A stretch of DNA of 64,000 nucleotides, taken from contig NZ_DS981460.1 of the NCBI RefSeq assembly GCF_000154845.1, positions 73,865 to 137,864 on the forward strand, given 5' to 3'. A program made the position numbers and the translations under genes. The DNA comes from Phocaeicola coprocola DSM 17136 (lineage in GTDB: Bacteria > Bacteroidota > Bacteroidia > Bacteroidales > Bacteroidaceae). Positions 1-7,405 of the stretch are shown here, piece after piece (within the stretch, counting starts at the first letter, position 1; each line of letters begins with the position of its first letter). The notes under the pieces are model-generated. The model was not told the DNA's origin. It ran no database searches and saw only the letters and a program-made list of their open reading frames with translations.

Positions 1-2072
1 AGCATACTCTTCCATCCCAGTTCGACGTTGCCGAAAATAGCATGGTTACGGATACGGCTGTCACCGCCTTTTTCTGAAGTACGGCCGTTTGACGGGTCGA
101 TATTGGAAACAGCAAATTTGTTAGGAACTTTTAGTAAGGTTCCTTTATATCCTCTTTCCAATGCCCAATAATTGGAATAACTCCATCCAAGGTTGGCAGA
201 AATATTAAAGTCTTTGATCTGCTTATTAATATTTACCATGAAGTCAGCATATTCCTGACGGTCATTGTAATTGCTATATTCGTAATGTCCTTTAGTACCT
301 TCTGCAAAAACCTGGTCGGAAGATGCATAAATCTTACGTTCGAATTTTACATAAGTATCGTCCATTCTGTAACGTGCAGCCAGATTAATCCAGTCGGTTA
401 TCTTGTAAGTTAATCCTACATTGAACATGTAGCGGCTCTTATTGTTGGTTGAAACGTTACGGAATGCGGTCCAGTATGGATTCTGCGAAGCATAAGTTGA
501 TTCTGCTATCGGCCAGTACTGAACGGGAATTTTACGGCTGTCGTCAAAGCGTTCGAAAGTTTTGATTTCTTCAAAGTTTTCTCCTCGTGGAAAGAGGTAG
601 GCTGCCATAACCGGATTCCAGTATTGACCCTGCGAAACCATATTCTTGTCATCTTGCTTGATATACGATGCTCCTAAATCAAGTTGTAACTTGTCATTCA
701 GGAAAGTTGAAGTATTACGGATCGTAAAGTTCAAGCGGTTGTATGAGTTGTTGGGAACGATACCGTCAGAGTTGGTAGACGAGATAGAAGCAAACGTCTG
801 GTTCTGTTTAGTACCGGTTGTTAAGGTCAATGAGTTGATAAAGTTAGTTCCTGTGTTGAAAAAATCTTTTTTAGGGTCATAATCAGAAGGAGTGGCGAGT
901 TTTTCACCCCAGCTTTCATACATATCCTTTTTATTACCGTAAGTATTTTGGAATTCAGGAGTCATGTATGCTTTGCTGAATTCGGTAGAAGAAGAAAATG
1001 AAAGTTGCAATTTACCTTCTTTACCTTTTTTAGTGGTGATAAGGATCACACCGTTTGCTGCACTACTACCATACAATGCTGCTGCCGACGGACCGCTCAA
1101 TACAGAGATACTTTCGATATCTTCAGGGTTGAAGTCGGCAATACCTTCAGTTCCGGCCTTTCCTTCACCCATGATACCACTGTCTGTATTTCCCATGTTT
1201 GTATTGAACAATGGAATACCGTCTACTACATAGAGTGCATTGTTATCACCTTCTATAGATTTTGCACCACGCATTACTACACGTGTAGCACCACCGACAC
1301 CACTGGCACTCTTGTTGATGCTTACACCGGCAATTTTACCATTCAGTGAGTTTACGAAGTTAGCGTCTTTTACTCTTACAAGCTCTTCTGATTTTACTTG
1401 CTGAACATTGTATGACAACGCTTTTTCTGCACGTTTGATACCCAATGCTGTAACAACCACTTCGTCCAAGCGTTCTGTATCTTCTCGCATAGTAACATTG
1501 ATTACACCTTTATCGGCCATAAATTCTTCAGATTTGTAACCGACATAAGAGAATTGCAGAATTGCATCAGGGCTTGAAACTGTGAGTGAATAATTACCGT
1601 CAAAATCTGTTATAGCGCCATTACTGGTACCTTCTTCCTTTATCGTAGCACCGATAATTGGTTCACCGTTTGCATCGACAACCTTTCCAGATATATTCGT
1701 TGGCTGTTTTTTATCGGATTTTTTCTTGATTGGGGTAATAACAATCTTATTACCTGAAACTTTATAAGATAAGTTCTGTTTTGCCAGTTCACTTGTAAGT
1801 AGGTCTTTCAGTTCTTCATCTTTAACAGACAGAGAGATGCCTGTTTTACCGTTTACTTCTACATCTCTGTATGAGAAGCGGTAGGGAGTTTGTTTTTCAA
1901 TAGCAGTAAAAAGTTCTTTTACCGATGCGTTATTCAGGTTGAGGCTGACTTTTCCGGTTTGTGCATAACCACCGGTAAATGTAAACATACACAAAGATGC
2001 ACATAAAAGGCAAATCTTACTACGCTTTTTACTATCTTTGTGCAAATCAGTAAATTGATGTTTGATTTTCAT
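1..2072 (-). CDS. SusC/RagA-family TonB-linked outer membrane receptor with STN domain (3' end beyond window)
   Basis: Outer-membrane TonB-dependent transporter of the SusC class, which imports oligosaccharides or other large nutrients with a SusD lipoprotein. The start is the ATG at 2072-2070; 690 residues lie in the window and the frame runs off the left edge, so the C-terminal barrel and any SusD partner are not visible. After a signal peptide (to about residue 38, GGYAQ) come an STN domain (about 41-112), a CarboxypepD_reg-like domain (about 126-197, NISGKVVDANGEPIIGATI), a TonB-box-like RLDEVVVTALG (201-211) and the plug (VVDGIPL, GPSAAALYGSSAANGVILI). The STN domain is the signalling module that contacts a FecR anti-sigma factor, and a FecR/ECF pair lies directly upstream on the same strand, so regulation by trans-envelope signalling is inferred. 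The substrate cannot be read from the sequence. Confidence 0.93.
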   Translation of the reverse strand, partial: MKIKHQFTDLHKDSKKRSKICLLCASLCMFTFTGGYAQTGKVSLNLNNASVKELFTAIEKQTPYRFSYRDVEVNGKTGISLSVKDEELKDLLTSELAKQNLSYKVSGNKIVITPIKKKSDKKQPTNISGKVVDANGEPIIGATIKEEGTSNGAITDFDGNYSLTVSSPDAILQFSYVGYKSEEFMADKGVINVTMREDTERLDEVVVTALGIKRAEKALSYNVQQVKSEELVRVKDANFVNSLNGKIAGVSINKSASGVGGATRVVMRGAKSIEGDNNALYVVDGIPLFNTNMGNTDSGIMGEGKAGTEGIADFNPEDIESISVLSGPSAAALYGSSAANGVILITTKKGKEGKLQLSFSSSTEFSKAYMTPEFQNTYGNKKDMYESWGEKLATPSDYDPKKDFFNTGTNFINSLTLTTGTKQNQTFASISSTNSDGIVPNNSYNRLNFTIRNTSTFLNDKLQLDLGASYIKQDDKNMVSQGQYWNPVMAAYLFPRGENFEEIKTFERFDDSRKIPVQYWPIAESTYASQNPYWTAFRNVSTNNKSRYMFNVGLTYKITDWINLAARYRMDDTYVKFERKIYASSDQVFAEGTKGHYEYSNYNDRQEYADFMVNINKQIKDFNISANLGWSYSNYWALERGYKGTLLKVPNKFAVSNIDPSNGRTSEKGGDSRIRNHAIFGNVELGWKSM

Positions 2073-2108
2073 AAGTACGTAATAAATTTAGGTTTAAAGT
2101 TCGGTTTT

Positions 2109-2176
2109 ACTATGCGCCAACATAGTTTTACTTATGGACTGAGCCATTTCCCCGGATGATTGCCGATTGTCCGGGG
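2109..2176 (-). promoter_or_regulatory. Two hairpins upstream of the SusC-like gene
   Basis: Between fecR and the receptor are two inverted repeats: ACTATG/CATAGT around a 6-base loop (2109-2126), and CCCCGGA/TCCGGGG around a 13-base loop (2150-2176). On the receptor's strand neither is followed by a T-run, so they are more likely 5'-leader structures or operators than a terminator for fecR. Function is not established. Confidence 0.35.
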
Positions 2177-2238
2177 ATGTTTTTTTCATGTTTTCATCTG
2201 TCTTTTCATAGTTTTAAGGTTAATATTTAAATTAGTTG

Positions 2239-3231
2239 TTATTCTATGGTTATGGTTTCTTCATCCATTGTGTATTCAAATCCGTAGTGTATTTTCAACA
2301 CATTCAGAACGCTTCTTATATTTTCATCATTAAAAGAACCTGTATACACATCCTGTAATATATTTTTGTTCTTTATGTTGAAAGTTACTCCGAATTTACG
2401 TTCCAGACATTGGAATACATCTTTCATCTTCTCATGTCGGAAAGTAAGCTCTTTGGTCAGCCATGCTGTTTCCATTTTATTTGAAGTTTCTTCAAGGCTC
2501 AATAACCCTGTTCGTTTATCGTATATCACTTTCTGGTTCGGCTTTACATTCAATGTATTATGAGCGGGATCTTTTGTTGTAACATTGACACTTCCTTCTA
2601 CAAGAGCCATTTCAACAAAATTTTTGTGCTCATACGCATATACATTAAATGTTGTTCCTGTTACTGTAATATCCATTACTTCAGTGCCTACAATGAACTG
2701 TTTCTCTGTATTCTTTTTAACTTCAAAATATCCTTCACCCGACAATTCTACCTTACGGTTATCACGTCCGAAATCCTGTTTGTAGGACAGTGATGATTTT
2801 GCATTCAGATGTACAAGAGTTCCATCGGGCAATGTCACCAATGAAGTTCCATGTTCACCTGAGTTTATGGTTATATTTTGCTGAGCAAGATATTCAATAT
2901 CTTTATGCTGAGTGTAGTATAAAACACTGATGCCACATGATAGTATCAAAAGAATGGATGCTGCTATTTGTAACCAATATTTTTGCACCTTTATGAATGG
3001 CGTTATGTGTCTTTGCTTGTTCAGTTTTCTATACAGAGAGTTTATTTTATCTTGTGATAAAGGCTCATAGCTGTTGAATTTATCCCATTCGTCAGAAAAC
3101 AGAAACTCTAAATCAGCTTCAGATGACTGGTTTATCTTTGCCGATAACTCTTTAAATTCCTCAGAAGATATAGCTCCCGAACGGAATTTATCTAATAAAT
3201 CTTTTACCTTGTTCTGTATGTTTGTGTCCAT
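2239..3231 (-). CDS. FecR-family anti-sigma factor
   Basis: Inner-membrane anti-sigma factor that holds an ECF sigma factor and receives a signal from the STN domain of the outer-membrane receptor. From the start chosen (330 residues, beginning MDTNIQNK) there is a cytosolic helical N-terminus that would bind sigma, one transmembrane helix at about 84-103 (WLQIAASILLILSCGISVLY), a periplasmic FecR domain (about 115-215) and a C-terminal DUF4974-like part (FRHEKMKDVFQCLERKFGV). The frame is open upstream to an ATG at 3270, but the 13 extra residues look non-conserved and the shorter start is the usual family beginning. It lies between the sigma gene and the receptor on the same strand, the standard order for this module in Bacteroides. 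Confidence 0.92.
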   Translation of the reverse strand: MDTNIQNKVKDLLDKFRSGAISSEEFKELSAKINQSSEADLEFLFSDEWDKFNSYEPLSQDKINSLYRKLNKQRHITPFIKVQKYWLQIAASILLILSCGISVLYYTQHKDIEYLAQQNITINSGEHGTSLVTLPDGTLVHLNAKSSLSYKQDFGRDNRKVELSGEGYFEVKKNTEKQFIVGTEVMDITVTGTTFNVYAYEHKNFVEMALVEGSVNVTTKDPAHNTLNVKPNQKVIYDKRTGLLSLEETSNKMETAWLTKELTFRHEKMKDVFQCLERKFGVTFNIKNKNILQDVYTGSFNDENIRSVLNVLKIHYGFEYTMDEETITIE

Positions 3232-3313
3232 AAAACTATTACCTTGTTTATTGGTAATATCCACAAACACGTAAAATATAACATGTATATTTCTATGTTA
3301 GAAAACATAAAAA

Positions 3314-3889
3314 TTAGAAATGGCTTAAAAAAAGGAGTAATATGAAAGAATATTGCTGAAGTTCGGTTCGTATTATTTTTAAGGCCGTTGATAATTGGTT
3401 ACGTATTACTTGCTCTTTTATGCATAGTTGCTCTGCAATTTCTGCAACAGATAAATTTTGTTCTTTGTTTAGTTCAAAAATCTCACGTTGGCGTGGAGTA
3501 AGTTTTTCTTTAGCTTGTTTTAGTGCTTTGCAGAACTGATCGAAGTCTATTTGTTTTTCAGCTTCATCTCCTGAAGTTCGTATGTTGTCATTATATTCTA
3601 TAAACTCCTCCATTGAGGTGTTATTTAACTGTCGGCGTAACTCCTTAAGTAATAAATGATAAGCAATTGTAAACAGATAAGCTTTGAATGATGACTCGGC
3701 ATCTAGTTTTTCTCGGTTAATCCATATGCGATAGAATGTTTCCTGTACGACATCATCTGTTGTTTCTTCCGATTTTAAGTATTGATATACAAATTGATAT
3801 AGCCTTGATACCCACATTTCGTACAAGGATCGGTAGGCTTTTTCGGAACCGGATTTTACAGATAATATTAATCTTTTTTCATCTATCAT
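3314..3889 (-). CDS. ECF-type RNA polymerase sigma factor (RpoE-like)
   Basis: Extracytoplasmic-function sigma factor of 191 residues. Region 2 is seen in YLKSEETTDDVVQETFYRIW and region 4 as a helix-turn-helix in LTPRQREIFELN...VAEIAEQLCIKEQVIRNQL. There is no region 1.1 or 3, as expected for the class. It is the first gene of a sigma/anti-sigma/receptor set, so it most likely directs transcription of the SusC-like receptor and possibly itself. A TAAATTTG -7-like element lies on the minus strand at 3943-3936, but I see no good TTTG at the matching -33 distance. Confidence 0.93.
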   Translation of the reverse strand: MIDEKRLILSVKSGSEKAYRSLYEMWVSRLYQFVYQYLKSEETTDDVVQETFYRIWINREKLDAESSFKAYLFTIAYHLLLKELRRQLNNTSMEEFIEYNDNIRTSGDEAEKQIDFDQFCKALKQAKEKLTPRQREIFELNKEQNLSVAEIAEQLCIKEQVIRNQLSTALKIIRTELQQYSFILLLFLSHF

Positions 3890-4096
3890 ATATCATATAA
3901 GGTTAAGAACCGTCTATTTTTGTGCTATAAATATGCAAATTTAATATTTTCTTTTATTAGTTGAACATATTGGTTGGTTATAGTTGGTGGTATGTGCAAA
4001 TGTTTTTTGAAGCATTTATTGTTTATGTTGTTGCAAGACCTGATAATGGTTGTCACTTTATAAAGTGATCGTTTGAATAATCCTTCTGATAGTATC

Positions 4097-4861
4097 TCAC
4101 AGATTGCGTGTCTGGCAATTGAGGAAGAGGTTCAGTAATTCCTGATTGGCGGTATTATCTAACTGCGTTCCTTTTTCTGCTTCGAATATATTGAGTGTAG
4201 ATGAACATTCTCCACAAATGTCTATGCCTATTATTTTTTCATGTTTCAGGATAATAGATAACAAATGCTCCAGTTCATTTAATGTAAGGGAGCCTTGATC
4301 CCAATTGGTAACGGCAGACTGTGGGTTAAGTACATCCTTATCTACAGAAATATATACCGGAGTATCGATTGTTTCGTTAGAAAACTGTTTCCACGAAGCT
4401 TCGTGTTGCAGACTTTGTTCGCTATAAAATTCCACTGTTTGCCGGTATTTAGGAGAAACATGCTTGATTAGATTCTCGGATGCTCCTATGATAATTACTT
4501 TGCGTAAATAAGGGTTCGATTCTATTGTATCTTCTACCCAGCTTCCGCACGAAATCATTTCTTCGAAAAGAGGGGGCTGCATGTCTGGATGGTGATCGAA
4601 TACTATTAACGAAAAAGGTTGCTGTATTTTATCTGTCCAAAACTTAGTCAGATAATGATAGTTGCCAGAGTCGATGAAATGAATCCCATCTGCTGGATAG
4701 TTTGCTATAACTCTTTTCAGTGCATGTGCACCCTCTTTGTCACAGTAGCATTCTACACCTTGCAAGTGTGTACAGTCTAGCCATGTAAATTTTTTATTGT
4801 GGGAGAAGGGTTCGTAATCATATACTCCCGTAAAGTTCATAATAACAACTGGCTTGTTCAT
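4097..4861 (-). CDS. Arginase/ureohydrolase-fold family protein
   Basis: Cytosolic protein of 254 residues with the metal-ligand motifs of the arginase-agmatinase-formiminoglutamase fold: DHHPD (the DxHxD motif, about residues 88-92), SVDKDVLNP (the SxDxDxxDP motif, about 174-182) and DICGEC near the C-terminus. The first family motif, normally GGDHS, is replaced by GNYHY, which keeps a histidine in about the right place. It is slightly short for the family. All likely metal ligands seem present, so an active hydrolase is plausible, but the substrate is unknown and naming it arginase or agmatinase would be over-reach. It is co-directional with the Hsp20 gene, with an Hsp20 terminator hairpin between them. 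Confidence 0.75.
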   Translation of the reverse strand: MNKPVVIMNFTGVYDYEPFSHNKKFTWLDCTHLQGVECYCDKEGAHALKRVIANYPADGIHFIDSGNYHYLTKFWTDKIQQPFSLIVFDHHPDMQPPLFEEMISCGSWVEDTIESNPYLRKVIIIGASENLIKHVSPKYRQTVEFYSEQSLQHEASWKQFSNETIDTPVYISVDKDVLNPQSAVTNWDQGSLTLNELEHLLSIILKHEKIIGIDICGECSSTLNIFEAEKGTQLDNTANQELLNLFLNCQTRNL

Positions 4862-4870
4862 AGTGGAAAT

Positions 4871-4911
4871 AAAAAAAATCCCTGTCCCGGATTTCTCTGG
4901 AACAGGGATTT
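4871..4911 (-). terminator. Rho-independent terminator after hsp20
   Basis: A 10-bp stem (AAATCCCTGT/ACAGGGATTT, 4876-4885 with 4902-4911) is followed on the minus strand by a run of T, just after the Hsp20 stop codon. Confidence 0.75.
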
Positions 4912-4926
4912 GGTGGTTAGAATCGT

Positions 4927-5355
4927 TTATTTAATTTCAATCACTCTATTGGCTTCTTTCTTTTCTTCCTGTGTCATCTTTGGCAATTCAATGTTAAGAA
5001 CACCGTTATCGACAGAGGCGCTGATTTTTTCTTTTTCAACATCTTCTGGCAGGATCATGCACTGTTCGAATTTAGAATAAGAAAACTCGCGGCGTAAATA
5101 TTTCTTTTTTTCGTCTTTTGTTTCGTTCTTTTTCTCCATTGATATTACCAACTGATTATCTTCGGTAAGATGAATGTTGAAGTCTTCTTTTGTCATACCC
5201 GGAGCTGCAACTTCTATTTTATAGCTGTTGTCGTTTTCAACTACGTTAATAGCTGGAGCCGTTGCATTGGCTTTTTCCATCCAATCGTTATCAAAGAAAT
5301 CATTGAAAATACTTGGTAACCAGTTCTGATTGTAATTTCTTCTAATCGGCATCAT
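4927..5355 (-). CDS. Small heat shock protein, Hsp20/alpha-crystallin family
   Basis: ATP-independent chaperone of 142 residues that binds unfolding proteins in the cytosol. The alpha-crystallin domain spans about 37-130 (NSYKIEVAAPGMTKEDF...DNQLVISMEKK...SYSKFEQCMILPEDV...DNGVLNIELPK), and ends in VIEIK, a version of the C-terminal IxI/V anchoring motif. The short N-terminal arm (MMPIRRNYNQNWLPSIFNDF) is typical of Bacteroidetes members. An AGGAG ribosome-binding site precedes the start. Upstream is a hairpin at 5404-5433 that may take part in stress control. Confidence 0.95.
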   Translation of the reverse strand: MMPIRRNYNQNWLPSIFNDFFDNDWMEKANATAPAINVVENDNSYKIEVAAPGMTKEDFNIHLTEDNQLVISMEKKNETKDEKKKYLRREFSYSKFEQCMILPEDVEKEKISASVDNGVLNIELPKMTQEEKKEANRVIEIK

Positions 5356-5659
5356 AATTGTAATCTCCTATTATTTAAGTTCTTTTATTAATCTTGTTTC
5401 TTAGAATCGCTCCTCCTTTCGCTTTCGCGATTCACCCGATATTGTGCAAACTGTATGCCCGTCTGGTATGCCTGACATTATGATAGAATATTTTAACCTT
5501 CGTTGAAAGAAAGCCAGTTGAATTAAACTTTGATAAACATAGCATAGTGTCAATCGGTCACAAAAGTGGACAGGATGTCATTCTATATTTAGTGCCTGAT
5601 TTGTATTCTTATCATTTATTCCTTATTTTTGCGCTTGTAACATTTAATATTTTATATTT
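5356..5659. other. Divergent intergenic region between hsp20 and an outer-membrane barrel gene
   Basis: About 300 bases without a gene. It holds a GAATCGC/GCGATTC inverted repeat (5404-5433) in the presumed hsp20 leader and a well-formed Bacteroidetes promoter (5600-5631) facing right. No small ORF or RNA gene is recognisable in the rest. Confidence 0.6.
5600..5631 (+). promoter_or_regulatory. Bacteroidetes promoter for the outer-membrane barrel gene
   Basis: TTTG at 5600-5603, a 20-base spacer, and TATTTTTG (TAnnTTTG) at 5624-5631, 28 bases before the ATG. This matches the -33/-7 consensus of the Bacteroidetes primary sigma factor. Confidence 0.7.
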
Positions 5660-6244
5660 ATGAAGAAGATTTTATCGGCCTTAATGATTGTAGCTTGCTT
5701 GTTTATGGCAATGCCGGCACAGGCTCAGTTTCAGTTTGGTCTAAAAGGGGGACTGAACATTTCGAAATTGACTTTTTCGGAAGACATTGTAAAAGGAGAT
5801 AATCGTACCGGATTCTTTATTGGTCCGATGGCTGAGTTTACAATTCCTATTGTAGGTTTGGGAGTTGATGTCGCTGCCTTGTATAATCAGTCGGGTGCAA
5901 AGGCTCAAAGTGGCAATGAGGAAGTCAGCCAGACTTTTAAAAGCATTGAGGTTCCTGTTAACCTGAAGTGGACGTTAGGATTAGGAAGTACACTGGGTGC
6001 TTATATTGCAGCAGGACCTCAGTTCGGATTTAATGTAGGAAGCGGACATTTTACTGAAAGTTTCGACATGAAGTCGTGCAATACTTCGTTCAATGTAGGA
6101 GCTGGTGTAAAATTACTCGGTCATTTGCAAGCTGGAGTTAATTATAACTTTGGACTGAGCAAAATGGCTAGATCGGTAGATGATCAGATGACTATTGAGA
6201 TGAAACGAAATACCTGGCAGATATCATTGGCTTACATGTTTTGA
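5660..6244 (+). CDS. Small outer-membrane beta-barrel (porin-family) protein
   Basis: 194-residue protein with a signal peptide ending near MAMPAQA-QF and a body of alternating glycine/aromatic strands (FQFGLKGGLNISKL, VNLKWTLGLGSTLGAYIAAGPQFGFNVG, HLQAGVNYNFGLSKM) ending in the terminal strand WQISLAYMF, whose final phenylalanine is a barrel-assembly signal. This fits the 8-stranded OmpA-barrel-like/PorT-like porin family common in Bacteroidetes. It is a monocistronic unit with its own promoter and a strong terminator. No specific function can be assigned. Confidence 0.88.
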   Translation: MKKILSALMIVACLFMAMPAQAQFQFGLKGGLNISKLTFSEDIVKGDNRTGFFIGPMAEFTIPIVGLGVDVAALYNQSGAKAQSGNEEVSQTFKSIEVPVNLKWTLGLGSTLGAYIAAGPQFGFNVGSGHFTESFDMKSCNTSFNVGAGVKLLGHLQAGVNYNFGLSKMARSVDDQMTIEMKRNTWQISLAYMF

Positions 6245-6264
6245 TATACCAGGATCTGTATAAA

Positions 6265-6310
6265 TAAAGGTGGAGAAAGCTTCTGTATGAACAGAATTTC
6301 TCCACCTTTA
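6265..6310. terminator. Bidirectional terminator
   Basis: Perfect 14-bp stem (TAAAGGTGGAGAAA with TTTCTCCACCTTTA) with a nested TTCTG/CAGAA stem, lying between two convergent genes. T-rich DNA follows it on both strands. Confidence 0.85.
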
Positions 6311-6337
6311 TTTTATGTGTTTATAAACTACTGCTTG

Positions 6338-7315
6338 TCAGTCGCATGGATATATTACTCCCCATTCTTTTCTGAGGTTGTCCATTTGTTTCATGATGCG
6401 TAATGTTTCGGCATGAGGCATGTACGGCGATTCCAGCCATCCCTTTTCAATAGCTTCGATGGAGGCATATACCTGATACTCGTAGCCGCTGATCTGTTCC
6501 GGTGCATGATATACCGCTATGGTTTTATAGTTTTCATCGACAACCCGTACCGATTCAGGGCAGTTGATATTTTCTACAATCAGATGCCCTTTGTCGCCCG
6601 AAATGACTCCCATTCTGTCACTTTTTGCATAGATACTCGATTGCAGGGTTGCCATTCTGCCATCTTTATAAAAGAGTGTTATACTTTCTTGCGCGTCGAC
6701 TCCCGTTTGTGTCTTCTGGCAGACAGAATGAGTTTCAGCAATATCACTTCCGAAAGCCATTGCAGCAAAGTTTAGTGTATAGACTCCAATATCGAGCAGA
6801 GCTCCTCCTGCAAGTTCCGGACGGATAATTCTTTCTTTGTTGCTTATCGGATAGCTGAGGTTAGCCGACAAGGTATACGGTGTTCCGATTACTCCTTCTT
6901 TCAGCAGTTCTTGTATTTTAAGTGAAAGGGGCATATACCGGGTCCATATAGCTTCGGTAATGAATACTCCTTTTTCTTTGGCGAAAGCAAGGAGATCTTC
7001 AGCCTGACGGGCGTTGGCGGTAAAAGCTTTTTCGCATAATACGGGTTTACCTTTCTCAATACACATATGTGCATTGTCGTAGTGCATGGCATGTGGAGTT
7101 GCGATATAGATTAAGTCGACTTCAGGATCACTTGCCAGTTCTTCGTAGGAGCCATATGCCTTAGTGAATCCCCATTTATTCGCAAATGCTTCTGCTTTCT
7201 CCTGATTGCGCGATGCTACGGCATATCGTTCTACTCCTTTCATCTTTTCCAGTGTGGCCGCCATCTTTTGGGCGATACCTCCACAGCCTATAATACCTAT
7301 CTTATATATCTTCAT
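6338..7315 (-). CDS. Gfo/Idh/MocA-family NAD(P)-dependent oxidoreductase
   Basis: Cytosolic dehydrogenase of 325 residues. The N-terminal Rossmann fold carries GIIGCGGIAQKMA (residues 7-19); the family's EKP-like motif appears as KGKPVLCEKAFT and the C-terminal catalytic part as GGALLDIGVYTL. The ATPHAMHYDNA segment is typical of dimeric dihydrodiol dehydrogenase/glucose-fructose oxidoreductase-like members. Such enzymes oxidise or reduce sugars and related alcohols; the substrate here is unknown. It is transcribed alone, divergent from priA with 90 bases between the starts. Confidence 0.92.
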   Translation of the reverse strand: MKIYKIGIIGCGGIAQKMAATLEKMKGVERYAVASRNQEKAEAFANKWGFTKAYGSYEELASDPEVDLIYIATPHAMHYDNAHMCIEKGKPVLCEKAFTANARQAEDLLAFAKEKGVFITEAIWTRYMPLSLKIQELLKEGVIGTPYTLSANLSYPISNKERIIRPELAGGALLDIGVYTLNFAAMAFGSDIAETHSVCQKTQTGVDAQESITLFYKDGRMATLQSSIYAKSDRMGVISGDKGHLIVENINCPESVRVVDENYKTIAVYHAPEQISGYEYQVYASIEAIEKGWLESPYMPHAETLRIMKQMDNLRKEWGVIYPCD

Positions 7316-7392
7316 TTTGGTTGATTTAAGAGTTTCTTTACAAAGCTATAAAAGTTTGCCTGACGTACCAAATGGGATAGAACTGTTTTTTG

Positions 7393-7400
7393 TAACTTTG
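7393..7400 (+). promoter_or_regulatory. -7 element very close to the priA start
   Basis: TAACTTTG followed by CAGCC, the same extended motif found before the tRNA-tuf and rpsL units. It ends only 5 bases before the priA ATG, which would give an almost leaderless transcript. No TTTG lies at the usual -33 spacing, so confidence is moderate. Confidence 0.45.
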
Positions 7401-7405
7401 CAGCC

